DNA from: Streptomyces sp. CB01580
Lineage (GTDB): Bacteria > Actinomycetota > Actinomycetes > Streptomycetales > Streptomycetaceae
Reading direction: 5' to 3'
NCBI RefSeq assembly: GCF_001905795.1
Contig: NZ_LIXJ01000008.1
Span: forward strand, 35,229 to 99,228
DNA: 64,000 bases
The first letter of the stretch is position 1, and each line of letters begins with the position of its first letter. A program made the position numbers and the translations under genes. Below are positions 36,056-45,338 of the stretch, one piece after another. The notes under the pieces are model-generated. The model worked only from the letters and a program-made list of their open reading frames with translations, searched no databases and had not been told where the DNA came from.

Positions 36056-39031
36056 ATGACCGCGCTCATCGTCTGTCACTTCGTGCTCGCCGGCTGCGCG
36101 CGCCCGCTGGTACGACTCCTGGGCAGGCGCGCCTTCGTCGTGCTCGCGGCGGCACCGGCCGCCGCCACCGTGTGGGCGGCCACGCGGTGGAACGCCACCG
36201 CGTCGGGCGACGTGCTCACCTGGACATGGTCGTGGATGCCCGCCTACGGCGTCGGCGCCGACCTGCGGCTCGACGCGCTCGCCGAGCTGATGGTGCTGCT
36301 CGCGGCCGGAATCGGCACGCTCGTCCTGCTCTACTGCGCCTCGTACTTCACCGACTCGGCCCCGGGCCTGGCGGGCTTCGCGGGAAACCTGCTGGCGTTC
36401 GCGGGCGCCATGCTCGGACTGGTCCTCGCCGACGACCTGATGACGCTCTACGTCTTCTGGGAACTGACCACGGTCTTCTCGTACCTGCTGATCGGGTACG
36501 ACAGCGAGCGCAAGCACAGCCGCCGCTCCGCGCTCCAGGCGCTGGTGGTGACCACGCTCGGCGGCCTCGCGATGTTCGTCGGCTTCCTGATCCTCGGTCA
36601 GGTGACTGGTACCTACCGGATCTCCGCGATCCTCGCCGACCCGCCCCCGGCCGACGCCGCCGTCTCGACCGCAGTGGTGCTGATCCTGTGCGGGGCCCTG
36701 TCGAAGTCGGCGATCTGGCCGTTCAGTCTCTGGCTGCCCAACGCCATGGCCGCGCCCACTCCCGTCAGCGCCTATCTGCACGCCGCCGCGATGGTGAAGG
36801 CCGGCGTCTACCTGATCGCGCGACTGGCCCCCGCCTTCGCCGACGTCCCGGTCTGGCGGCCAGTGGTGCTGGTCCTCGGCAGCGTGACCATGCTGCTCGG
36901 CGGCTGGCGGGCGCTGCGCCTGAACGACCTCAAGCTCGTCCTCGCCTACGGCACCGTCGGCCAACTCGGCTTCCTCACCGTGCTCGCCGGATTCGGCAGC
37001 CGCGACACGGCACTGGCCGCCGCCGTGATGATCCTGGCCCACGCCCTGTTCAAGGCCCCGCTGTTCCTGGTCACCGGCATCGTCGACCACGCGGCCGGCA
37101 CCCGTGACCTGCGCGCCCTGTCCGGCGTCGGCCGGGCGCTGCCGCAGGTGTGCGCGGTCGCGGTGGCGGCCGCCGCCTCCATGGCGGCCCTGCCACCGCT
37201 GCTCGGCTTCGCCGCCAAGGAGGCCGCGTTCGACACACTGCCGCACGGCGACACCGGGGAACGCTGGGTCCTGGCCGCCCTCGTCGTCGGTTCCGCCCTG
37301 ACCGTCGCGTACACCCTGCGGTTCGTATGGGGTGCCTTCGCCCGTAAACCCGGGGTCGAGGACACGCCCGTGCACCGGGTCGGTCCGGCGTTCCTCGCGG
37401 CGCCCGCGTTCCTCTCGGTGTGCGGGCTGCTGCTCGGGCCGGGTGTCGCATGGGCCGACCGGCTGCTCGGCGCGTACGCGGACGCGTTCCCCGCGCCCGC
37501 GCACCCGTACCACCTCGCGCTCTGGCACGGGATGGGGACCGCCGTGCTGCTCTCGACGCTCGCCGCGGCGGGCGGGGTGCTGCTCTTCGCGGGACGCGCC
37601 ACCGTCACCCGGCTCTCCCGGCGGATCGCCTGGCCGACCGCCGACAGCGTCTTCGGCCATCTGCTGCTCGGCCTGGAACGGCTCTCCCTCCAGCTCACCG
37701 GCTTCGTCCAGCGCGGCTCGCTCTCCGTCTACCTCGCCACCACCCTGCTGGTGATGCTGGCCGGCCAGCTCACCGTCCTGGTGTTCGACCAGCCCTGGCG
37801 CGGGGCCACGGCCCCGCGCCTCTGGGACGCCCCGCTGCAGGGCGCCGTCGCCGTGCTGACCTGCGCGGCGGCGCTCCTCTGCCTCACCGTCAGACGCCGG
37901 ATGAAGGCCGTGGTCCTGGCCGGGCTGACGGGATACGGCGCGGCGCTGCTGTTCGTCGTCGAGGGCGGGCCGGACCTGGCACTCACCCAGTTCTGCGTCG
38001 AGACCGTGGCGATGATCGTATTCGTGCTGGTGCTCCGCCGGATGCCGGTGCGCTTCCAGGAGTCGGCCAGCAGCCGGCGGCGGGCCGTGCGCATCCCGGT
38101 GGCGCTGGCCGCGGCGGCGACGCTCAGCGTGGTGGTGTGGGTCGCGGCGGCCGCCCGGAGCGCCGCCCCGGCGGGTGCGGCCATGGTCGAGGAGACCGCC
38201 CACCACGGGCTCAAGGACGTCGTGGCGACCATCCTGGTGGACCTGCGCGCCTGGGACACGATGGGGGAGTCCGCCGTGCTCGCCGCGGCGGCGATCGGGG
38301 TGACGAGCCTGATCTATCTGCACCGCCGTACGGAGGAGCCGTGGCTGAGGGAGGAGGTGCGGGGGCGCACCGCCTGGTCGTTGTCCGCACCCCCGATGAC
38401 GGGTCTGCCGCGCGGCGACGAGGGGGCACCGGAACGCGGCTGGCTCGCGGCCGGTTCGACGCTCGCCCCCGAGCACCGGTCGATCGTCTTCGAGGTCGTG
38501 ACGCGGCTGCTGTTCCATCCGGTCCTGGTGCTCTCGGTGTACCTGCTGTTCTGCGCCGAGAACATGCCGGGGGGCGGTTTCGTCGCCGGTCTCGTCGCGG
38601 GACTCGCCCTGATCACCCGATATCTGGCGGGCGGCCGTTTCGAACTCGCCGAGGCCGCCCCGCTGCAACCCGGACTCTTCACCGGCCTCGGGCTGTTCGT
38701 CTCCACCGGTGTCGCCCTGCTCGGTCTCATCGGCGGAACGGTCCTGCACTCCTGGTCCCACCACGGGCGGCTGCCTCTGTTCGGCGAGTACCACCTCGCC
38801 ACCCCCGTCCTCTTCGACTTCGGGGTCTATCTGCTGGTCCTGGGCGTGGTGCTGGACATCGTGCGCGCGCTCGGCGCCAAGATCGACCGGCAGATCGAGC
38901 GGGCGGCGGCCGTCGAGGCGGGCACGGGGGGACCGGAGCAGGGGCCGGGGCAGGGGCCCGAGCAGGGATCCGGCGCCGGACCCGGACCGGGAGGCGGGCG
39001 GGAGCCCGGGACGGGAGGCGCCCCCGCATGA
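36056..39031 (+). CDS. mrpA: Mrp Na+/H+ antiporter subunit A, fused to subunit B
   Basis: 991 aa. Residues about 1-780 are the NuoL-like MrpA channel subunit (for example FWELTTVFSYLLIG, KSAIWPFSLWLPNAMAAPTPVSAYLHAA). From about residue 800 the sequence becomes MrpB-like (LFHPVLVLSVYLLFCAENMPGGGF, VLFDFGVYLLVLGVVLDIVRALG), so A and B are one polypeptide. It ends in a Gly/Pro/Glu-rich tail. The complex exchanges cytoplasmic Na+ for external H+ in alkali and salt tolerance. First gene of a tightly packed operon. Confidence 0.9.
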   Translation: MTALIVCHFVLAGCARPLVRLLGRRAFVVLAAAPAAATVWAATRWNATASGDVLTWTWSWMPAYGVGADLRLDALAELMVLLAAGIGTLVLLYCASYFTDSAPGLAGFAGNLLAFAGAMLGLVLADDLMTLYVFWELTTVFSYLLIGYDSERKHSRRSALQALVVTTLGGLAMFVGFLILGQVTGTYRISAILADPPPADAAVSTAVVLILCGALSKSAIWPFSLWLPNAMAAPTPVSAYLHAAAMVKAGVYLIARLAPAFADVPVWRPVVLVLGSVTMLLGGWRALRLNDLKLVLAYGTVGQLGFLTVLAGFGSRDTALAAAVMILAHALFKAPLFLVTGIVDHAAGTRDLRALSGVGRALPQVCAVAVAAAASMAALPPLLGFAAKEAAFDTLPHGDTGERWVLAALVVGSALTVAYTLRFVWGAFARKPGVEDTPVHRVGPAFLAAPAFLSVCGLLLGPGVAWADRLLGAYADAFPAPAHPYHLALWHGMGTAVLLSTLAAAGGVLLFAGRATVTRLSRRIAWPTADSVFGHLLLGLERLSLQLTGFVQRGSLSVYLATTLLVMLAGQLTVLVFDQPWRGATAPRLWDAPLQGAVAVLTCAAALLCLTVRRRMKAVVLAGLTGYGAALLFVVEGGPDLALTQFCVETVAMIVFVLVLRRMPVRFQESASSRRRAVRIPVALAAAATLSVVVWVAAAARSAAPAGAAMVEETAHHGLKDVVATILVDLRAWDTMGESAVLAAAAIGVTSLIYLHRRTEEPWLREEVRGRTAWSLSAPPMTGLPRGDEGAPERGWLAAGSTLAPEHRSIVFEVVTRLLFHPVLVLSVYLLFCAENMPGGGFVAGLVAGLALITRYLAGGRFELAEAAPLQPGLFTGLGLFVSTGVALLGLIGGTVLHSWSHHGRLPLFGEYHLATPVLFDFGVYLLVLGVVLDIVRALGAKIDRQIERAAAVEAGTGGPEQGPGQGPEQGSGAGPGPGGGREPGTGGAPA

Positions 39032-39819
39032 CGGTGAGCGCCTCGCTCCTGGCCACCGCCGCGGTGCTGTGCGCGGTCGGCGGCATCCTCATGCTCACCC
39101 GGCCCCTGACCCGTATCCTGCTCGGCGCGGTGATCGCGAGCAACGGCATCAACCTGCTCGTCCTCGCCGCGAGCGGACCGGCCGGCCGGGAACCGCTCCT
39201 CTACGGCGTCCCCCTGGGACTCGTCACCGACCCGCTGCCGCAGGCCATCGCGCTCACCGCCATCGTCATCACCCTCGCCACCACGGCGTTCCTCCTGGCC
39301 ATGGCCTACCGCAGCCACCAGTTGAACGGCACGGACGAGGTCCACGACGACGACGAGGACCGGCGGATCGCCCTGCGCGCCGAGGTGCTGGGGGAGCGGG
39401 ACGAACTGCGTGAACGCTACCGGGCCGCCGCCGACGTCACGGCCGAGGACCGTGAGCGGTACCGCGAGGAGCGCCGCCGGCTGCGCGCCCGGCTGCGCGC
39501 CGATCGCGCGCTCCAGGCCCGGGGCCGGTACGCCACCGGGGACCTCTGGCACGACGTCCTGGGCGCGGACCCCGAGGACTACGCGGCGGGACGGGCCCGC
39601 CCCCAGAACCACGCACCGAGCGCGCCCGGCCCGCGCGGCGGTCCGAAGCCACCGCCCCGCCCCGGGGATCCGCACCCCGAGGATCCGCACCCGCAGGAGC
39701 CCCGCCCCGACGACGGCCCCTCGCGGCCGTCCCGCCCGGGGGACGGTCCGCCCCGGCCCGAGGACGCTCCGCCCCGGTCTCCCCGCCCCGACGACACCGA
39801 CCCGGGAGCCACCGGATGA
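39028..39819 (+). CDS. mrpC: Mrp subunit C with long hydrophilic tail
   Basis: 263 aa. The first 105 residues are the three-helix NuoK-like MrpC core (LLGAVIASNGINLLVLA, DPLPQAIALTAIVITLATTAFLLAMAYR). The remaining 155 residues are hydrophilic: a charged helical stretch rich in Arg and Glu, then Pro/Asp/Arg repeats. Typical MrpC is about 110-120 aa, so the tail is unusual. Overlaps mrpA and mrpD by 4 bp. Confidence 0.88.
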   Translation: MTVSASLLATAAVLCAVGGILMLTRPLTRILLGAVIASNGINLLVLAASGPAGREPLLYGVPLGLVTDPLPQAIALTAIVITLATTAFLLAMAYRSHQLNGTDEVHDDDEDRRIALRAEVLGERDELRERYRAAADVTAEDRERYREERRRLRARLRADRALQARGRYATGDLWHDVLGADPEDYAAGRARPQNHAPSAPGPRGGPKPPPRPGDPHPEDPHPQEPRPDDGPSRPSRPGDGPPRPEDAPPRSPRPDDTDPGATG

Positions 39820-41492
39820 ACGTCCTCGTCCCGCTGATGAACGCACTCGTCCCCCTGCCGGTGCTGCTGCCGCTCTGCGCCACCGGTTTGAGCCTCGCGT
39901 TCGGCACCCGGCTCAAACTGGTCCAGCGCCTGGTCAGCGTCGCCGTGCTCACCGTCGTACTGGTGCTCTCCGTCGCCCTGATGATCGTCACCGATCTGCA
40001 CGGCCCGCTGGCCGTCCATCTCGGCGACTTCGCACCGCCGATCGGCATCACCCTGGTGGCCGACCGGCTGTCCGGGCTGATGCTGACCGTCTCCTCCGCC
40101 ATCACACTCTGCGTGCTCGTCTACTCCATCGGCCAGGGCATGGCCGACCGGGACGAGCAGACGCCCGTGGCGGTCTTCCACCCCGCCTATCTGATCCTGG
40201 TCGCCGGGGTCTCCGACACGTTCCTCGCCGGTGACCTCGTCAACCTCTTCGTCGGCTTCGAGATCATGCTCGTCGCGAGCTTCGTCCTGCTCACCCTCGG
40301 CGGCACCGGCCCCCGCGTCCGCGCGGGCTCCACCTACGTGATCGTCTCGCTGCTCTCGTCGATGCTGTTCCTCACCGCCATCGCCATGACCTACGCGGCG
40401 ACCGGCACCGCCAACTTCGCCCAGCTGGCCGGCCGGATCGCCGAACTGCCGACCGGCGTCCAGACCCTGATCCAGGCGATGCTGCTCACCGTCTTCGCCC
40501 TCAAGGCCGCCGCCTTCCCGCTCGCCGCGTGGCTCCCCGACTCCTATCCGACCGCGCCCGCCCCCGTCACCGCGGTCTTCGCCGGACTGCTGACCAAGGT
40601 CGGCGTCTACAGCATGCTCCGTACGGAGACGCTGCTCTTCCCCGGCAACCGGCTCGGGGACCTGTTGATGGCCGTCGCCCTGGCCTCGATGACCGTGGGC
40701 ATCCTCGGGGCCGTCGCCCAGACCGACCTGAAGCGGCTCCTCTCCTTCACGCTCATCAGCCACATCGGGTACATGGTCTTCGGCATCGGCCTCGCCACCC
40801 GGGACGCGTACGGTGGCGCGATCGTCTACGTCGCCCACCACATCACCGTCCAGACCACGCTGTTCCTGGCGACCGGCCTGATCGAGCGCCGGGGCGGCAC
40901 CACCGAACTCACCCGCATCGGCGGACTGGCCGCGGCGGCGCCCCTGCTCGCCGTCCTCTTCTTCGTCCCCGCCATGAACCTCGCCGGTATTCCGCCGTTG
41001 TCCGGGTTCATCGGCAAGCTCGGACTGATGCGGGCCGGTGTCGAGGACGGCGGCGCCTGGGCCTGGCTCCTCGTCGTCGGGTCGGCCGTGACCAGCCTGC
41101 TCACGCTGTACGTGGTGGCCAAGGTCTGGAACCTGGCGTTCTGGCGGGCGGCGCCCCCGGGGCAGGCGGCGTACGGCACCGTCCTGGAGTCCGGCTCCGA
41201 CGAGGGCGACATCGACATCGGTCCGGGCCCCGACCACATCCCCGGCAGCGGCGACGAACCGGTCCCGCACCGCCACGAGCCCGCCGGACGCGCGGTCGCC
41301 GCCACCCTGCACGGACACGCCGTCACCACCACCACACAGCTGCCGCGCCCGATGACGGCGGCCACCGCCGCGGCCGTCGCCCTCGGACTGGCCTTCACCG
41401 TGTTCGCCGGGCCGCTGACCTCGTACGCCGACCGCTCGGCCGTCGAACTCCTCGGCCGTTCCCCCTACACGGAGGCGGTGTTCGGCCGGTGA
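39816..41492 (+). CDS. mrpD: Mrp subunit D
   Basis: 558 aa, about 14 membrane helices, NuoN/M-like proton-translocating subunit. LLSFTLISHIGYMVFGIGLATRD and KAAAFPLAAWLPDSYPTAPAPVTAVFAGLLTKVGVY are diagnostic. A His/Asp-containing loop near residues 455-500 precedes the last helix. Overlaps its neighbours by 4 bp. Confidence 0.9.
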   Translation: MNVLVPLMNALVPLPVLLPLCATGLSLAFGTRLKLVQRLVSVAVLTVVLVLSVALMIVTDLHGPLAVHLGDFAPPIGITLVADRLSGLMLTVSSAITLCVLVYSIGQGMADRDEQTPVAVFHPAYLILVAGVSDTFLAGDLVNLFVGFEIMLVASFVLLTLGGTGPRVRAGSTYVIVSLLSSMLFLTAIAMTYAATGTANFAQLAGRIAELPTGVQTLIQAMLLTVFALKAAAFPLAAWLPDSYPTAPAPVTAVFAGLLTKVGVYSMLRTETLLFPGNRLGDLLMAVALASMTVGILGAVAQTDLKRLLSFTLISHIGYMVFGIGLATRDAYGGAIVYVAHHITVQTTLFLATGLIERRGGTTELTRIGGLAAAAPLLAVLFFVPAMNLAGIPPLSGFIGKLGLMRAGVEDGGAWAWLLVVGSAVTSLLTLYVVAKVWNLAFWRAAPPGQAAYGTVLESGSDEGDIDIGPGPDHIPGSGDEPVPHRHEPAGRAVAATLHGHAVTTTTQLPRPMTAATAAAVALGLAFTVFAGPLTSYADRSAVELLGRSPYTEAVFGR

Positions 41493-42109
41493 AACGCGTC
41501 ATCACTCTGTCCTTCCGGCACAAGGGACCGCCGCCCTACCGGGGTTGGTACGCGCGGCGACGCGTGCTGGACCTCCCGCTGATCGCCTGGCTCACCCTGA
41601 TCTGGGTGCTGCTCTGGTCCGGGCCGAACTGGGCCAACGTGGTCACCGGCGCGGTCGTCGCGATCGCCGTGTGCCTGGCCTTCCCGCTGCCCCGGGTCGA
41701 CCTCGGGCTCCGCCTGCACCCCTGGGGCATCCTGGTGCTCACCGGCTCCCTGCTCCACGACATGTACACCTCGGGCGTGCGGGTCACCCGGCAGATCTTC
41801 GTCGGCCATCCGCACCGGGCCGCGGTCATCGCCGTACCGCTGCGCTGCCGTTCCGACCTGATGCTCGCGGCCACCGCGGTCGCCGTGTCGAACGTGCCCG
41901 GCGGATCGATCGTCGAGGTGCGCCGCGCCACCGCCACCGTGTTCCTGCACGTCCTCGACGCGGACCGGCCCGCCGCGCTGGACGCGGCCCGGCGCTCCGT
42001 GTGGCGCCTGGAGCGGCTGGTCGTACGGGCCTTCGGCACCCCCGACGAGATCGCCCGGGTGGCCGGACCACCGCCGTCCGTCGCCCACCGAGGGAGGCAC
42101 GAAGCGTGA
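41489..42109 (+). CDS. mrpE: Mrp subunit E
   Basis: 206 aa. Two N-terminal membrane helices (LIAWLTLIWVLLWSGPNWANVVTGAVVAIAV) and a cytoplasmic domain with the MrpE-like ANAxTxxPGT-type segment degenerated to AVSNVPGGSIVEV. The GTG start overlaps the mrpD stop. Confidence 0.85.
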   Translation: MKRVITLSFRHKGPPPYRGWYARRRVLDLPLIAWLTLIWVLLWSGPNWANVVTGAVVAIAVCLAFPLPRVDLGLRLHPWGILVLTGSLLHDMYTSGVRVTRQIFVGHPHRAAVIAVPLRCRSDLMLAATAVAVSNVPGGSIVEVRRATATVFLHVLDADRPAALDAARRSVWRLERLVVRAFGTPDEIARVAGPPPSVAHRGRHEA

Positions 42110-42157
42110 GGAGCCACCTCGTACGAACAGGGGGCGGCACATGAGGAGGTACGGCGC

Positions 42158-42511
42158 ATGAGTGTTCCGGAGACCGTCGACCGGGTGCTGCTCACCGCGG
42201 CCGTGGTCGTGATCGTCATCGCCGGCGCGCTGCTGCTCGCCCGTATCCGGCGAGGCCCATCCATGCTGGACCGGGCCATCTCGCTGGACGTGGCCGCCGC
42301 GCTCATCATCGCGGGCCTCGGCGCGAAATCGGCCTTCGCGCGCGACCCGTTCTACTTCCCGATCATGCTGGTGCTGGCCTTCCTGGGATTCACGGGATCG
42401 GTCGGCATCGCCCGTTTCATCGCCGCCCGCGACCGCCCGGCGCCCCGGAACGGAACGGGCCCGGCCGCGCACGGCGGCGGACGCGACGGCGTCGAGGGGG
42501 AGACACGGTGA
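42158..42511 (+). CDS. mrpF: Mrp subunit F
   Basis: 117 aa with three membrane helices. RRGPSMLDRAISLDVAAALIIAG is the MrpF signature. ATG behind AGGAGG, 48 bp after mrpE; the stop overlaps mrpG. Confidence 0.88.
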   Translation: MSVPETVDRVLLTAAVVVIVIAGALLLARIRRGPSMLDRAISLDVAAALIIAGLGAKSAFARDPFYFPIMLVLAFLGFTGSVGIARFIAARDRPAPRNGTGPAAHGGGRDGVEGETR

Positions 42512-42861
42512 ACGTCTGGGTCCAGGTCCTCGACACGGCCGGTGCGGCACTGGTGTTCACCGGCGCGGCGATCTGCCTGCTCGGCGTGATCGGCATGCTG
42601 CGGCTGCCCGACGTGCTCTCCCGCAGCCACGCAGCCACCAAACCGCAGACCCTCGGCATGATCCTGGTGCTCGTCGGAGTCGCCCTGCGACTGCGCAGCG
42701 GCGTGGATCTCGCCACCCTGGCGCTGATCGCGTTCTTCCAGCTGATGACCGGACCGGTCGCGGCGCATCTGGTGGCGCGGGCGGCCTACCGTACCGGCCA
42801 GATCGACCACAGCGAGCTGCTCTTCGACGAACTCGACGAGCAACTGACCGAGGGGAACTGA
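42508..42861 (+). CDS. mrpG: Mrp subunit G
   Basis: 117 aa. LLGVIGMLRLPDVLSRSHAATKPQTLGMI is the characteristic MrpG segment. The GTG start overlaps mrpF, and the stop is 2 bp before the CysRS-like gene. Confidence 0.88.
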   Translation: MNVWVQVLDTAGAALVFTGAAICLLGVIGMLRLPDVLSRSHAATKPQTLGMILVLVGVALRLRSGVDLATLALIAFFQLMTGPVAAHLVARAAYRTGQIDHSELLFDELDEQLTEGN

Positions 42862-42863
42862 TC

Positions 42864-43778
42864 ATGCTGCGCGTCACCGACACCCGCACCGGCCGCCTCG
42901 TGGAGGTACCCGCCCCACCGCGCCGGCTGCTGCGCAGCCGCGTCCATCTGCCCGCCCTCGACGCGGGGACGGACGACGGCACCGGAATCCGGCCGGTCCA
43001 TCTGCGCGTGCTGCTGATCGGCGACGTACTCGCGCGCGTGGCGGAGCTCCAGGGGCTGCAGGTCGTCACGGTCCTCACCACCACCGCGCCTCCGGCCGAC
43101 GACCGGTCCCGGGCGCTCGACCGGGTCATGGACGTGCTGGGCATCCACCCGCCTGTCGTCGTGGGAGCGCGCCATCCGGACGCCGCGCTCGGTGGCCCCG
43201 CCGACGTCCATGTGACCGCCCGGGGCGAGGGTCCGGCCGACGCCACGAGCGGGGTCCGGATCGAGGTGGGGCCGGTCACCACGGTCCCGTCGGGCGAGGA
43301 CACCCCGCCGGACGGCCCCCGTCCCCCGGACAGCCCGGCCCCGGCCGGAGCCGAGGCCGCCACGCCGACCACGCCCGGCACACCCGTCGACCCGGCCGTG
43401 CCCACCGTGCCGGGCACGGGCACCGCGGGCGCACCGGACGCGGCCGATCCGCTCGCCCTGCGCCTGCTCCTGCTCGGGTGCCCCTACGCCTCGCCGGTGA
43501 CGGTCACCGGCGAGGCCCTGGCCGCCGCCCGGCACACCCTGCGCGAGTGGCGCCGGCAGGTGGCCGGCTGGGCACGCGAGCCGTCCGCGCCGATCCCCGC
43601 CGAACTGCTGCGCCGCTCGCACGAGGCGCTCGTCGACGACCTCGGTGTCCACGCCGTCCTGGACCTGCTGGCCGACGTGGCCGCCCGGGGCGACGTGCGG
43701 TCCGGCGCCAAGTTCGAGACCTTCGCCCATCTCGACCGCGTCCTCGGCCTGGACCTCGCCCGCGACATCGGGCGCTGA
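42864..43778 (+). CDS. Degenerate cysteinyl-tRNA-synthetase-like protein in mrp operon
   Basis: 304 aa. The beginning (LRVTDTRTGRLVEV) resembles the first strand of CysRS. The segment LRVLLIGDVLARVAELQGLQVVTVL occupies the place of the helix after HIGH, and LGIHPP...GARHPD and GGPADVHVTARGE resemble later CysRS catalytic-domain pieces. The C-terminus (LLLGCPYASPVTVTGEALAAAR, then GAKFETFAHLDRVLGLDLA) resembles the anticodon-stem (DALR-like) region. The Zn Cys, HIGH and KMSKS motifs are missing, and a Pro/Thr/Ala linker replaces the core. It cannot be an active synthetase. The start 2 bp after mrpG implies co-expression with the antiporter. The family relation is my judgement from sequence likeness. 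Confidence 0.6.
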   Translation: MLRVTDTRTGRLVEVPAPPRRLLRSRVHLPALDAGTDDGTGIRPVHLRVLLIGDVLARVAELQGLQVVTVLTTTAPPADDRSRALDRVMDVLGIHPPVVVGARHPDAALGGPADVHVTARGEGPADATSGVRIEVGPVTTVPSGEDTPPDGPRPPDSPAPAGAEAATPTTPGTPVDPAVPTVPGTGTAGAPDAADPLALRLLLLGCPYASPVTVTGEALAAARHTLREWRRQVAGWAREPSAPIPAELLRRSHEALVDDLGVHAVLDLLADVAARGDVRSGAKFETFAHLDRVLGLDLARDIGR

Positions 43779-43828
43779 CCAGCCGTCGGGGCATCCGTGC
43801 GTGGCGGGCGGCGGTCCGGCGACGGCCC

Positions 43829-44236
43829 TCAGGGCAGGAGGCCGGCGAGCAGGCCGCGGACGCGTTGCTCGATCTCGTCCCGGATGGGACGGACCGCCTC
43901 GACACCCTGTCCGGCGGGATCGTCCAGCTCCCAGTCGAGGTACTTCCGGCCGGGGAAGACGGGACAGATGTCGCCGCAGCCCATGGTGATCACGACATCG
44001 GATGCCCGTACGGTTTTTGTGGTCAGCACCTTGGGGGTCTCGGCGGAGATGTCGATGCCGACCTCTGCCAGCGCTTCGACCACGGCAGGGTTGACGGTGT
44101 CGGCCGGAGCGGATCCGGCGGAGCGGACCTGAACGGCGTCGCCCGCCAGGTGGGTGAGGAAGGCGGCGGCCATCTGGGAGCGCCCGGCGTTGTGGACGCA
44201 GACGAACAGCACCGACGGCTTCGCGGATTCAGACAC
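43829..44236 (-). CDS. arsC: Arsenate reductase, low-molecular-weight phosphatase type
   Basis: 135 aa. The catalytic P-loop C13-VHNAG-R19-S matches the CX5R motif of LMW-PTP-like ArsC, and the later DPAGQGVEAVRPIRDEI motif follows. It reduces As(V) to As(III) for export by the adjacent Acr3. The GTG at 44236 is preceded by GGAAGG and overlaps the acr3 end by 8 bp; the longer frame to 44314 is rejected. Confidence 0.9.
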   Translation of the reverse strand: MSESAKPSVLFVCVHNAGRSQMAAAFLTHLAGDAVQVRSAGSAPADTVNPAVVEALAEVGIDISAETPKVLTTKTVRASDVVITMGCGDICPVFPGRKYLDWELDDPAGQGVEAVRPIRDEIEQRVRGLLAGLLP

Positions 44237-45338
44237 GGGCGGAACCTTCCGGGGACGCCGCCGGTTCGGCGGGGCGGGGTGGGGGGAAGCAGCGGCGGGC
44301 GGCCAGGGAGACATGGACCAGGCCGATCAGGACGGGGACTTCGATGAGGGGGCCGACGACTCCGGCGAGGGCCTGGCCGGAGGCGGCGCCGAAGGTGGCG
44401 ACGGCTACCGCGATGGCCAGCTCGAAGTTGTTGCCCGCCGCGGTGAACGCCAGCGTGGTGGCTTTCGGGTAGTCCAGTCCGGCCGCGCGGCCGACGGCCA
44501 TGGACCCGGCCCACATCACGGCGAAGTACACCAGGAGTGGCAGGGCGATCCGGGCGACGTCGAGCGGCCGGGAGGTGACGGCTTCGCCCTGGAGGGCGAA
44601 CAGGACGACGATGGTGAACAGCAGTCCGTACAGGGCGAACGGGCCGATGCGCGGCACGAGCTTCGTCTCGTACCAGGTACGGCCCCGGGCCCTCTCGCCC
44701 AGGCGACGGGTCAGGAACCCGGCGGCGAGCGGGACGCCGAGGAAGACGAGCACGGAGCCGGCGATCTCCTGGACGGAGACGTCGAGCGCGGTCCGCTCCA
44801 GGCCGAGCAGGCCGGGCAGGAAGGTCAGGTAGAACCAGCCGAGCAGGCCGAAGGCGACGACCTGGAACACCGAGTTGAGGGCGACCAGGACGGCGGCGGC
44901 CTCGCGGTCGCCGCAGGCGAGGTCGTTCCAGATGATGACCATGGCGATGCAGCGGGCCAGGCCGACGATGATCAGCCCGGTGCGGTACTCGGGCAGGTCC
45001 GGCAGGAACACCCAGGCCAGGGTGAACATCAACGCCGGGCCGACGACCCAGTTCAGGACCAGCGACGGGACGAGCAGGCGCCGGTCGCGGGTGACGGTGT
45101 CGAGACGGTTGTAGCGGACCTTGGCGAGCACCGGATACATCATCACCAGCAGGCCGAGCGCGATGGGCAGGGAGACCCCCGCGACGGTGGCCCCGGCGAG
45201 CACGTTCCCCAGGCCCGGCACGAGGCGGCCCAGCCCCAGGCCGGCGGCCATCGCGGCGAGGATCCACACGGCGAGGAAGCGGTCGAGGAACGACAGCCGC
45301 CCGGCCACCGGCATGGCCGTGATCCCGTCCTCGCTCAC
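44229..45338 (-). CDS. acr3: ACR3-family arsenite efflux permease
   Basis: 369 aa, about 10 membrane helices. LARCIAMVIIWNDLACGDREAAAVLVALNS contains the conserved Cys (LARCIAMV) that is essential in Acr3, and FTAAGNNFELAIAVA is the other family signature. It exports arsenite. The GTG start overlaps the arsR stop (GTGA). Confidence 0.92.
   Translation of the reverse strand: MSEDGITAMPVAGRLSFLDRFLAVWILAAMAAGLGLGRLVPGLGNVLAGATVAGVSLPIALGLLVMMYPVLAKVRYNRLDTVTRDRRLLVPSLVLNWVVGPALMFTLAWVFLPDLPEYRTGLIIVGLARCIAMVIIWNDLACGDREAAAVLVALNSVFQVVAFGLLGWFYLTFLPGLLGLERTALDVSVQEIAGSVLVFLGVPLAAGFLTRRLGERARGRTWYETKLVPRIGPFALYGLLFTIVVLFALQGEAVTSRPLDVARIALPLLVYFAVMWAGSMAVGRAAGLDYPKATTLAFTAAGNNFELAIAVAVATFGAASGQALAGVVGPLIEVPVLIGLVHVSLAARRCFPPPRPAEPAASPEGSARV

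Noticed and set aside
35657..38794. Minus-strand open frame of 1045 codons
   Set aside because: Antisense to mrpA and crossing the promoter region; Gln/Gly/Arg-rich shadow composition.
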